Assembly (NCBI GenBank): GCA_029851415.1
Contig: CM056743.1
Location: 30,640,405 to 30,704,404 of the forward strand
Source of the DNA: Eretmocerus hayati
Lineage: Eukaryota > Arthropoda > Insecta > Hymenoptera > Aphelinidae
Length of the DNA: 64,000 nucleotides
Direction: 5' to 3'
In this document: positions 43,488 through 56,000 of the stretch, piece after piece
Layout: each line of letters starts with the position of its first letter
How positions within the stretch are numbered: the stretch's first letter is position 1
The notes under the pieces: model-generated
Told to the model about the DNA's origin: nothing
The model's database searches: none
What the model saw: the letters and a program-made list of their open reading frames with translations, nothing else
Program-made: the position numbers and the translations under genes

Positions 43488-46130
43488 TCAATATTTGCAC
43501 CAGCTACTTGATGTGCTGAATGCTATATTTGGACCAGCTACTCGGAATGTTTCTGAGGGCTTAAAGAACCCTTGTATTATGGTCATCAACAATGGAACAG
43601 CGTGCATCATCATGGGAGATGGCATATCTAGCTGAATCCACATTTTAGCAAGTAAATCTTTTGCTCTGGATACGATTTTGAGGTCAGGATAATTCGGCTT
43701 TTGGAAGTTAGTTTCATATTCTAATCTCATGGCCATCATTTCATCATCCAGTTCTTGTGAATAAGCATTCCCAGATGGTGCAATGAAAAGACCCTGAAAT
43801 AATTAATCATTAGAATTAGAAAATAAGACAGTTACCCGCGAATCTTTGCTTTTTAAAAAAGATGTATGAACTCACTCCCAAATCAGACTCAAACCAATTT
43901 TCATTGCAAGCTCGACAATCACAAGGACAATCGTAATACTGCTGATGTCTTGCTTGTCTCTTTGATTTTGGGGTGTAGTCATAAATTGATACTGAATGAA
44001 ACAAGACTAGCTGTGAAAAAGTCATTATGTCTCATTATTATTTTGTATTCTTGATAATCCACAAATCACTATGAATAAAAATCATTTCAATACCTTAGTG
44101 CCTTTTTTGATGGGCTGCAAAGCATACATAACAAATTTAATATTATGGGAGATACAAATATCCGTGTTAGGCATGCAACCATTCAAAGCTAACATTGTCG
44201 ATGCTCGCAAAAAACAATTAGTCTGTAGACTCTGGTATGGATCTAAAACTGTAAGCTCCTTTCCAGTGGAGTAATCTTCTTTTGATGGGTCAACCAGTTC
44301 AATCTGTCAAGATTTTTCTTCGTTATTCAAATTTTTGGATTTCTGATGAGAACTCATCACTAGTGATGTTTCCAAATACTTACTGTATCACATATGCTAG
44401 TGATTGCAATGTTGAATTTCAATAACAGTGCACCAACAAAAATAGCTGCTTCATTTTTCATCAATCTTTTTATATCCTTGAAACTGTATACTGAACCAAA
44501 AAGATTTGTGTACTTTGCCAAGCCAATAAGTGTAAGAGAAGAACTCCTAATACAATATTCCATGTCATCATCAGGAAGATTGCGCACTGGTATTGTGTAC
44601 ACGCTTCTGTAATTTGTGTAGTTTTCAATTGATTGGAGTTCTGGGAGACATGGATCTGTAATCAACATTAGCACATCTGTGAGACAAAATGAATTTTCAT
44701 AAAAAAATAAATCTTCTTGAACAAGGTGAGCAAGTGGATTTCTGTATCAGATTGGGAAATCAAAAATAAGTAAATATAAACTAAGAATGTTCTTCTTATT
44801 AATGGTATCAGCCTTTCAAAATCTCATGGCAGTACCTGAAGCATTAAATCTTTTGAAACTCAATTCCACATTTGGATAAGATTAGGTCATTTAGCCCAAT
44901 GGATTTCTTTGGAGGACAGATACCCTTTGCGGTGAGTGCTAGGTAAGAGAAGCAGCATTCCCAAGTTTAGGGCCAAAAGTCTGTAGCATTTCATCAATAG
45001 AAGCAAATTTGAGATAAGAAAGATAATATGAAATATTAATTTTATTGCATCTGAGCTCAATTTTGATTTTTCCTGGGAAACAACTACTAACCAATTTATT
45101 CCTAAAATACTATACCTTTGTTTTCATCAATACTTTTCAATTCTGTCCGTAGCTTATTAATGCCTCCAGCTTCCCCTAATGCTTTGAAGAAGGTACTAAG
45201 AGAAAAAGGTATGATAGTGTATTCTACCAATGGTAACACCAGCCTCATGTTCATCAAAGCAATGCACTCTCCTTCATGATATTGATTAAGCGATTCAGTT
45301 TTGCACTTCTCAGAGCAGAACATATACCAAGAGCAATGATCACAAGGCTCGACTGTCCACAAGTATACGAAACAGTGGTAACAGTATTGTTTTGTCCTTA
45401 AATCATCCAACTGGGAGCTATATGGTGTTTCTGTCATTATCAATTCTCCAGGCTCAAAGTCTCGATTGGCAACAAGATGCCTACCATACTTCTTGGAGTA
45501 TTCTACTTTGACTAGATCCCAAGGATTTTTTGACTCTAATTCTGCGATAAGTTTCTCGGCTTGCATCTTTTTTTTATCCTCCTTAGGCAAATCTAGTTTG
45601 TTTTTATCAATCACAGCCTCTGCTTTCTTAATCAACCTGTTCAGGGTTTTTTCTACTTCTCCAGAATCTTCTAGTTTGCTCATGATGAATCTTGCCTTTT
45701 CTATACAGCCTCTATTTTCTGAAGATCCTAAAGCTGTAAGACATTCTGCTTTCCTACACAGTAGTTTCACTTTTATGAGTATCGAGTCAGTGAGCTTCAA
45801 AGCTTTTTCACCTTCAGAGATAGATTCTTTGTACTTTCGCATGCGCAACAATAAGGCTGACTTGTTTGAGTACAATAATGCCATTTCGTCTGATCCAATA
45901 GGTGTATAAGCAATACCTTCATTGTACATTCGCAGAATCTTATGATAGTGTAAAAGACTCTGATTATCTTGCATGTAAAGCTTGTTGCCTTTATCTTTCA
46001 TTTGCTTTGCTAGTTTGAGATCTTTGAGAATTGGCTCACGAGTGTTAAGGAGGTTCATATGTTGTACAGCAACTTTGTCTTTGTCCAAACGCCTAAGATC
46101 TTCCATAATTTTCCTTCTCAATCCATCCAT
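43488..46130 (-). CDS. Smyd4: SMYD4-like TPR-MYND-SET protein, five exons, complete
   Basis: SMYD proteins are SET-domain lysine methyltransferases or degenerate relatives with regulatory roles; SMYD4 types add an N-terminal TPR region. Exons 45116-46130, 44384-44676, 44094-44303, 43876-44010 and 43488-43793 join in phase to 652 residues. TPR-like helices run about 40-130. The first SET segment has YGRHLVANRDFEPGELIM (205-232). A full MYND zinc finger follows (C250, C253, C263, C266, C272, C276, H285, C289). The post-SET cysteines are C534, C536, C538 and C541 (CPCDCRACNENW). The core NHSCxPN motif of active enzymes is changed to LNGCMPN (about 476-482), so catalysis may be weak or lost. The start is an ATG (MDGLRRKIMEDL) after an AT-rich leader. 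Confidence 0.88.
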
Positions 46131-48230
46131 GTTTGTAAATCAAATTTTTGTCGGTCACTTCACGAGTTCACGATCTTCACTACGATCATAAATTACTCGA
46201 TCTGCAATGGAACATTTGATGACTAATATAAAAAGATATAAACCTGATTCGCAGGACGTACTCTGGCTTTACTGTTATTGTTTTGTGTGGTCTTTACACT
46301 AATAAAGTATAGTTTACGTGTAGAAGACTCGAATCGCATAAGGCATTTCACTGGTCATTGCAGGTCCGCCACTTGACCGCCATATCAGTCGCCACTCGTC
46401 AGTTCATTCTCAAGGTATCCCTGTGGAATGCCGTTAGAACCCCGGATAATCTTGTGATGGTTTCGCAGCCTTGGACATATGACATCTGCATCGCTGCATT
46501 TTCACGCTCAGCAATAATCTTCGCCATTGGCGTGTGTGTGAGAGAGAGAACGACTTCAACATTCTGAGATTTTTGCCCCAGATGAGAATCATCAATGAAT
46601 GACTGTGCGCTATTTATTGTGCTACTTGGTCTTAGCATTATCTGATTTGTTAAAAAATTCAGGTATAGAATTTTCCGTTGCTCATTATATTCAAGTGATA
46701 TGCGCTTCGGACAAAATCAGTAGAATGGTTGTCTTTTATTTTAACTGCGATATAATGTTTCACATCTCGATTTCTAAATTCTTATTATGTGAGATGAGTT
46801 CATGAACGGATCGTGATAGCAATAAATCGCTGTAATTGCGAAGCTGTTGAGATTCCTGTTATAGAAAAGCCGCTTTGAATTTTCTTAAAAAGGTTGATGG
46901 GTATTTCGACATGTTCAACTACAGCACTGAAACGAATTATTATCGAAACACCCGGCCATTCCCAGGTCTCACCACAAGAATGATACACCAAAGCCATCAA
47001 TTTAAAAAATTAGTTCAAAAAACGCAACACACGCTAATTTTCGTAAAATCGGGTTTTTACAATTAAAAAAAGGACTGACCTGTAGAAGCAAATAATTCCA
47101 AGAGTTCAAAAGAGTATAGGGGGAAGAAACCGTAGATTTGAACATTTTCTAAATTCCAACAATTTTCGAGCGAATTCGACTGAGTTGTTCGAACGACTTG
47201 TTGAATAAGTCAAATATATTCCTATCATTATGGGATATCATTTCGAATGACTCGCTGAAATGACTCATACGGTACATTTTACAATTTAACTTTTTCCCGC
47301 TTCTGTAATTGCCATATTCTCCGAAAGATAGGTTATTAAAATTAAAAATTTCAACTATTCATTCGATACGACTTTACACATGTACAAATATTGGACTCGT
47401 CCAACGAATCGTTTGTTCTTACGCGGGAAATGCGGATCAGTGCAATTTTGATCCCATACCAAGACGTATTGAACTTGCTACTTTCTACATTACATTTTTA
47501 GTTTTCTACTTTTTAAATACATATTCTACATTACATTTCTTGTATATATTTACAATTATCTCGTAAATGAATTGTTCATTTCTTGATGTAAGTGAGCCCA
47601 GTCTGCGTGCAGATGAAAATTTTCATCTCTGCAAATGACTTCCTCTGCAGAATACATTATACGTGCTGTTATATCAGAACCTGGTCTTAATAAATTGAAA
47701 TTGATATAACATTAGTGATATTGAACATTCAGTGTCAAGTCTAGAATTATGACTCCAGCGGAAAGTAGGAAATACAAGACAAACGAATGTGTGCAATGAG
47801 TACATAAGAATTCCGAACAAGAAAAGTTATAACGCAAAAAACCGTTTCATATGCGTGCAATATTTGTTGATTTCGATGCAAAATCTGATAAGTACTCATT
47901 CTTTTTCTAATATACACCTTGATTTTCTGCGACTCAAACAACTGATTTTTGATGAAAAGTATTTTTTCTTCTTTGCTGAATTGTAAAATTGGTGATCTTA
48001 GTTTTACTTCCTCATGTTCAGTCATAAGCACGCATAAGTGTTCTTTTAAATTATGTTTTCCCATGTGAGTTGTTCATAGTCAGAGGTGACACTAAATAGT
48101 ACATTACGCAACTAAGGAGTAAAATAGGACTAGTCCCTCCCGGGTGGATATTAGCGCTCGAGGCGCAGCCGAGAGCGATAAAAACCCGGGAGGTAGTCTT
48201 CCTCTGTACTCCCCAGTTGCGTTATATTAG
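46131..48230. other. intergenic, SMYD4 promoter side
   Basis: The upstream region of the minus-strand SMYD4 gene followed by AT-rich DNA. No exon or clear repeat recognised except a GC-rich inverted piece (TCCCGGGTGG, CCGGGAGG) near 48137-48192. Confidence 0.4.
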
Positions 48231-48234
48231 TATA

Positions 48235-48352
48235 TTATGCGCCGAGTGCCAAAAATCTTTGTTCTTCGCGAAAACTTTGCTGGACGTCGGCTTCGCGTCC
48301 AGTAAGGTTTTTGTGAAGAACAAAAACCTTGCTGGACAAAGTTTTTGGCACG
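48235..48352. repeat. stem-loop repeat, copy of 38.6 kb
   Basis: Shares GAGTGCCAAAAATCTTTGTT and GTTCTTCGCGAAAACTTTGC with the repeat at 38625, again closed by AAAGTTTTTGGCACGA. Here the loop has a short TGGACG-type duplication (GCTGGACGTCGG, GCTGGACAAAG). Confidence 0.65.
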
Positions 48353-50098
48353 AGCCGTATGAATACTTTTTACTGCGAGGGAACGAAAACTCACTTCACT
48401 TACGCTCCGATGAGAAGCGGGAGTAAAACGCGTCTTTTAGTCTCTAGTAGTAAAAACCATATTTTGGATCAATTGAGACTTTTATATTCGTCTTCCGAGG
48501 TATGTCCCAGAAAGTTGTCAAAACTATCATCTCACATAGATAACACGATGACGAACGATGCGAGACAAACTTTGGTAGAAGTTCTTGAGTTCTAAAGGCA
48601 AAAAAACAATTTCCAAACGTGGACTTGGTTCAGTTAGTTACTCTGAACTAACTGAGTGTATTCTCACCACCAAAATATAGCGATCAGGATTTAGTCGGAA
48701 CAGAGGCGAGACGATGATTCAAGTTGTCCGTATACAAATTTTGATCGATTTGGCCTAAAATCATAAGGAGTTCTTAGATTAGACATTATTATCCGATCCC
48801 GCGCAAAGACATCTTTGAAGGAAAGAGCGATAGATATGAACTCACCGCAAAGATTCACCAAATTGCATATTTGTAGCTTTGTTTAAACAAATTGAGAAAA
48901 CTTATTAAGAGATTTCCAAATTCTTCGCCGAGTATTTTGCAGTCTTCCAAGATTGTTAGAAGACAAAAATGGCTACTCTTCACCATTATCAGATCATCAA
49001 TCTGGCGTTCATCAGAGCCTATACTGAGGTAACTTTAAATTTGACTAAATGACTGACTTATACTGAGAAGCCTGGTTAAGAGGTAAAATACATGTCAACG
49101 AATTAAGAATTGTTTGTATCCATAAGACGATGAAACTTGGAGATCTCTTTGATACTGGCTGGTGCTATTATTATTAGATTTATTTGAAATGATCGTCAGT
49201 AATATCGTTTGGTGAATCAAGCTCCTAGTTTTGAGCCTTATCTTATTCAATATCGCCCATATTTTCTCCCTGAAGTTATACTCACATATGAAAAAATGAA
49301 TTATTTTGTTACACTGTGCGTAAAAGCGTACTTTCTGCACATTTTGTCGGTTTTTTCTGCAGTTAATCAGAAATCATAATTCGATACACGGGCGTGAAAC
49401 CTATTTTTACACCCTTGTACCGAAATATACTATTGTAGGGCGAATGAAAATGTGCCTCTGGTCTATTCTACGACCTTCTTCAAACTATACCCGAAATCGG
49501 TCAAACTTTGAAGAATAGTAACTCTGGTTAACGGCGTTTTTCTTCAGAGACGGACTCTCGGGTCATAAAAATGAGGATCAGCCTTTCTAACCACCAAAAA
49601 TTCGTAAAAGGAAATATAATTAAGAATGACTTATATTGGTTGATCGCCATTGTTTACCCGCGTAAATCCGTCGAATTAAAAAATTTGGAAACAATTTGAA
49701 ACCGCTTGTCTTTCTGAAAATCAAATTCTTGATTTGAAGAGATTAACGATGGAATAAAGTCCTACTTGGAACCCCAAGTCGGAAAACATAATGAGTTCGT
49801 GTCTACCGAGAATGTGCTCTACAGAACCAGTATCTCTATATCTTGCTGAATTTGAAAATTGCATTATGATCAATAGCCGAGTGTCACTCTTCTATAGCAT
49901 AAATGCCTTCGTTTTTTCATTATTAAAATTAAAATATTGAGAGAATTTTGCCCACGCCAAATTCAAATACTCCCTGTTGATTTTATAAGGAGATTTTTCA
50001 TCGTCAACAAATTCCACCTCATACAGACATGAAGAATATCAAGATATCCCCATCTCAGCAACAAGGACTGTTGGCACCGAGGTTCAAAATCGCCGATA
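48353..50098. other. intergenic, downstream of the OR gene
   Basis: AT-rich DNA with no supported gene. It includes the 3' flank of the minus-strand odorant-receptor gene. Confidence 0.4.
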
Positions 50099-53000
50099 TT
50101 AGAAGTATGATGAAAATAGAGTGAAGAACGAGAAGCCAGATTTCATAAGCTGTGAAATAAAGGATAGGTATTGAGTTTCTACATACATTGAGTACAAGTA
50201 AGCAAAATTGAAGTAGAGTTCACTGCGAGATGCATTTTTACTAACTTTAGAAAAGGTTTCCATGCTCAGTATCATGATCTTTCCACCGGTCAGCTGACAT
50301 GTTTGTTGACTTTTCAAAATAATGAGAAGTAAACGTTGTTTCATTCTCCAAGAAGAAGCGTACCACTGGGTATCATAGCTGGATTCATTAGAATTGAATT
50401 TTCAACATTGAGATTAATCGAATGCATTACTAGTATATTGCTTATGGATTCAGTTTTATCAATATCACAGAATAGCTCATATGGACATGAGAGTGAGAAA
50501 GAAATAACGGGGTAAACACCGTTTTCTTGTTGTGGGAATCGGTTATGTTATTGTATCACGATACGCACTTGAATGCATTATTATTTGGTAAGAAAATGCT
50601 TACTGAACCAATTTTCTCGGTGAAAATAGTTCTTTGGCAAGACCAATTTGTCGTGCAACACCACGGTTCTCAACTATCTCACAGAATAAATACGTGCATT
50701 TCGATTGATGGGAAGATATCTAGATGGAGAGAGAAAAAGACCAATACTTACCAACTATAAGATAGCTCTTCGTTGTAGTCTATCAGTTTTTGCCCTGGCA
50801 GGAATATGAAATAAAAGTGTAAATTACTAGCAAATGTTGCGGCTGCATTTTGTATGACAAATGTGAAACCACTCTGGAGACCAATAACCAGCTGAAATTA
50901 TGAAAGTAAAAAGCAACATTATTGTATAAACGTCGGCACCATTGCTTATAAATGTTGTGATCAAAATGAAGAGTCGGAAGGTTGTGGAATAGTGCCCGTA
51001 TACTCATTGTCAGTAAAAGGTATAATTGAGCCTAATTTGACCCCAGTCAAGATCCCGAATATATGCAGTCGCGGAACTTGACACGAGATTTTCTCAATTC
51101 TTTATTTGCTATCTTCGACTTTTTCCTTCTCGGACAAAAAACTACGCTAAAAAAGATGGACTCGACCAATTTTGATGTATTTCAGATCATTTTCTCCATC
51201 TTTGTCTTGAAGTCAGGAAAATATTTTTGGAGAATTAGGGAGTTTGACTTTTAACCAATTTCAATTGTTCTGCAGTGTGACTAATACGCCCCTATGAGCT
51301 TTTTCTAGATTTGCTGCTCATCCAAAGGAAATCCACCCACTCAACTCAAGAAGTTGGGAGAAGTGCAAAAACGCTGCAGAATGAGCTAAACACTGAGAAC
51401 AGAATATTGCAGTTCGAACCGTATGGCTGCATTGTAACGTGGTAGTACTGTCAGGCCAATACTGAATTGTCAACACAGCATATTATGATTTGTTATTGCC
51501 GTTAAATAACCTATAAAAATCTTTGGATTATAATCTCTCCGACGCATTGGTGGGGTCGCTGAGTGCCAGCTCTTCCGATCATCGAAGTTAAGCAATGTTG
51601 GGCGCGGTTAATACTTGGATGGATGACCGCCCATCTCGGTCTAATCAACCCCGGCTTGCTGACTTTTCTGATCGGTTGGTTGATGATTACGACTTTTCAA
51701 TGTGAACGGGAGGTATAAAGTGTCGCAGATTGGGTATTTATATCCGAGATATATGCCCAATATGTAACACGATAGTGGCACCGAGCTCTCCGGGGCGGGT
51801 TTTCTTCCCTCACAAGGAAGTTTTCCCTTGCCCCACGGGTTAATCAATCCCGGGCGAATGCGGAGAGTGTATACTCGTTACAGTCATTACACTGACACAG
51901 TCTCACTCACGCGTTAATCGGAGGGAATTCTCACTCTGTCAGTAAAACGCCGTAAGCATCGGAAGCAGGAGTTTTCAGGTGCTCTGACTACGGAGCTGGA
52001 AAACGGAGCGGGTGTTCTGCACAGCCCACGGATGATCTGACTACAGTGACCGTTCTGTTGGTAGATGACGAAAGTGTCGAAATTTAGAGGTACGGCTCTC
52101 CTGTATAAGAGGGTTCTCTAAAAATGTATACACGACGAGTTTGACCCACACATCTACACCAGTTTCTCCTACAAGCCACAGTTAATAGCCATACAGGACT
52201 CCAAGAGAGGACCTGGAAAGGCTTAAATAAAAAAGAAAAAAAATAATAATAATAATCCTTCGCCACTATGATTACGTGCAAAAATTAGATGGCTTTTCTG
52301 GTAAAATAGTCGTAATGTTACAGCGATTCCATCGAGTATCAAAATATTTGATACATACGGGCTATTATTATTTATTTTGGCAGAAATACTAGATGCCAAA
52401 TCATTTCGATGGCTTGTCATAGTGACAAAATTGGTGTTGCACTCCTGGCTGTACCACTTTTTGGTCGCATGGACAAATCACATGTCCGTGCGACCAAGAA
52501 TTTTTTCTCAGTGAAGGGCGTCTGACTGGTCTGGAAGCCGAAATATCGCAATTTTACGAAAAACCCGTTATTAATCTCGTGTAAATGGGACTTTTTTGTA
52601 TACGTGAGGTCGTATTACGCACGCACTCTATTGATTGCGGTAAGGATTTTTGATACACTGTTCGTGGAAGTGTACTATGTGCGCATTCGACCAACTTTTA
52701 CTCGCAATTACTGTCAAAAGGTATAACTCATCGATATAACGACCGGAAACCTATTCTTTGATCGACTGAGCTCTAAGCACTGCTTCATGCCCGGCAATTT
52801 ACGTTCACTTTGCACCCAGTCGATCAAAACCCGTATTTGGAATCTCGTGCGAGAAGTTTTTTGTTTTACTCGTGATAATTTCGACCCTCTCCAGGAACCG
52901 TGCCGAAAACAATTATTTGAAAAGTAAACCAAATTTCCCACCTTCGATTCGAGAAGTACTAATATTTAGCATCCTTGTGATGATTCTGATCCGCGACTGC

Positions 53001-56000
53001 GGCTTGGTCCAAAAATTCATCATTTGGGTGCGAAAAAAGTTATATCTCTCTAGCCCAAAATCGATGTCTGCAGGGACGATTTGGGTCTTCTGGATGAAAG
53101 AAAAATTCCACCGATCCGTATTCGTTCGGCTATTTTGGGCCCAAGAGACTTGTTTCTCTCGCTCAGCTCGAGAATCCATTGGTCCCAAGGTTCGAAATAG
53201 TAGTGCAAAAACGCCGCAAGTGTACTATTAAACAACCTTGTATCAAAACGTAGGAGGATGCACACTTTGTATGTAAAAATGGCCCATGAGCGGTAACCTC
53301 TAATTCATTTTGCATCATGTAGACCGGGCTGCTGGCAATAACGAGGGCCTCTTTTGGGAGGTGTCACTACTAGGGAACTCTTCAAAATCGGGAAAATGCT
53401 TAGGAGGTTGTTTTTATCGCAGAACGAACCTAGCTAATGGAAAAACGTCGAAACTGAACAAATGCACGATCCGATCATGACGAATGAGGCCTCGATCGAT
53501 TCGTCTTGATGAGGAGCTTCATGGGCAGATGGGTCGATACCAGCGCCATGAAAGACACGGACGTGGAGAGTGTTTGTATCGACTTTGGAAGTAACAACCC
53601 CTAAGATTCCAGACCTATTCATCGGTAGAACTAAGACTTGCACGATGGGATCTGGATTTTTTTGTTTTCATTTTGTAGATATAATCTGGCCACGGGGTTA
53701 TGACCTACTCGGAGACCATCGCCGGTCTTGGGGACAGCAAGGATGGCCGAAAAACCATTCCCAGTAGTAACATACGAGTTTAGTCAGACGCCGATAAACC
53801 AAGGGATGATAAGAGGGATTCCAAGAGTTTGCACGATGCGATTGAGACGGACGAGAGCTTATATTGTAGCTCGATAACAGTAGAAAGTGTATGTTTCCTG
53901 AGAATTTCAGCACTGAGGTGCCAATGAGAGGTATCCCTCGGCATGTCAGTGACCTTGAAAAACCACCCCCCATTGATATGCCGACATTCTCCACTAATAT
54001 TGAACGAATGCACGATGAGTTCTCGGATTGCTACGGATCAGTTTGTAGATATCGATGAGGCGGAGCCTATGGGCCCATCGGAATATCAGCGCGGGGCAGA
54101 GATCTGACGGGAGAGAGAAAATGAGGTTTCCAGTAGTAACAGCCGAATTTGGTCAGACATACGACATTCGTGAAATGGAAGGGGAAATGTCAGAATTTCA
54201 ATGGGTTCGGTTTCTCGAGATCACAAACGTTTCGAGATATACATCGACTGCCTGACTCAGCGCTGATATAACAAGAATACGCACACGTACTACGGTTGTG
54301 GAGCTACAGAATGAGTCCACCCCTGTCAAATTCGCATCTTGAAAACTCCTTGAGTCTCAATAACTATCCCCGGGTTTATATATCTGACGCAATTCGACTA
54401 TCACTATACTGACACAGATATTTCCCCTCTCTAACCGGGTCTTTGCCCCACGCTGATATCCTGGGAGCTCCTAACGCACAACTCTATCGAATTCTACGAA
54501 CTGGTCCCACGAAGTCCGAGAGCCGATCGTGCATTCGTTAAATACGAGAAGAAAAGTCGAAATCTGAATAGAGGTGGTTCCTTGAGCACATATTTCCACC
54601 GGCATACATCACCTTGGTTACTCAGCGCTGATATTCCGAGAATACGCACACTTGCTACAGTTGTTGAGCTACAAAATGAGCCCTCGCCGGTCTCAATCGC
54701 ATCGTGCAAACTCTTGTAACATCAAACACTCTTCCCAGGTCGTATGTCTGACCCGATTCGTCTTCTACTACTGGAAGCCTTATTTTCTTCCTCCCGTCGA
54801 TTCTCTGCCCCGCGCTGATATTCCGATGGGCCCATAGGCTCCGCCTCATCGATATCTACAAACTGATCCGTAGCAATACGAGAACTTATCGTGCATTCGT
54901 TCAATATTAGTGGAGAATGTCGGCATATCAATGGGGGTGGTTTTTCAAGGTCACTGACATGCCGAGGGATACCTCTCATTGGCACTTCAGTGCTGAAATT
55001 CTCAGGAAACATACACTTTCTACTGTTATCGAGCTACAATATAAGCTCTCGTCCGTCTCAATCGCATCGTGCAAACTCTTGGAATCCCTCTTATCATCCC
55101 TTGGTTTATCGGCGTCTGACTAAACTCGTATGTTACTACTGGGAATGGTTTTTCGGCCATCCTTGCTGTCCCCAAGACCGGCGATGGTCTCCGAGTAGGT
55201 CATAACCCCGTGGCCAGATTATATCTACAAAATGAAAACAAAAAAATCCAGATCCCATCGTGCAAGTCTTAGTTCTACCGATGAATAGGTATGGAATCTT
55301 AGGGGTTGTTACTTCCAAAGTCGATACAAACACTCTCCACGTCCGTGTCTTTCATGGCGCTGGTATCGACCCATCTGCCCACGAAGCTCCTCATCAAGAT
55401 GAATCGATCGAGGCCTCATTCGTCATGATCGGATCGTGCATTTGTTCAGTTTCGACGTTCTTCCATTAGCTAGGTTCGTTCTGCGATAAAAACAACCTCC
55501 TAAGCATTTTCCCGATTTTGAAGAGTTCCCTAGTAGTGACACCTCCCAAAAGAGGCCCTCGTTATTGCCAGCAGCCCGGTCTACATGATGCAAAAAGAAT
55601 TAGAGGTTTCCGCTCATGGGCCATTTTCCCATACAAAGTGTGCAATTGGCGTGGCTCAAGTAAGAACTCACAATAAAAAATTTTTTATGAATTTCAGCTA
55701 AAACTGTCAACTATACCCCGTGGTTGAAATTCAACCAACGTCGTTGAAATTCATCGATGTGGTTGAATTTTGAGCTGGAGATTATGATAGAGAAACAATT
55801 TTATGAATATCTGTTGGAAAACATTCAATTCTATCCTACAACTCAGGAGGCTCAGAACCCGCATTTCCTTGGATGCTCACACTAAACACTTCATCAGGGG
55901 GATGAAATTCCAAACCCTGGTTTGGGATTCAAACCCGTGTATTGGGAGACTGCGTTGGGAATTTTGACGTCGGAGGAGGTTTCTCCCTGAAAACTCGGAA

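Noticed and set aside
53698..55205. Mirror-image ORFs of about 100 residues in the two palindrome arms
   Set aside because: They are the same DNA read twice. No domain, start context or splice sites support a protein.
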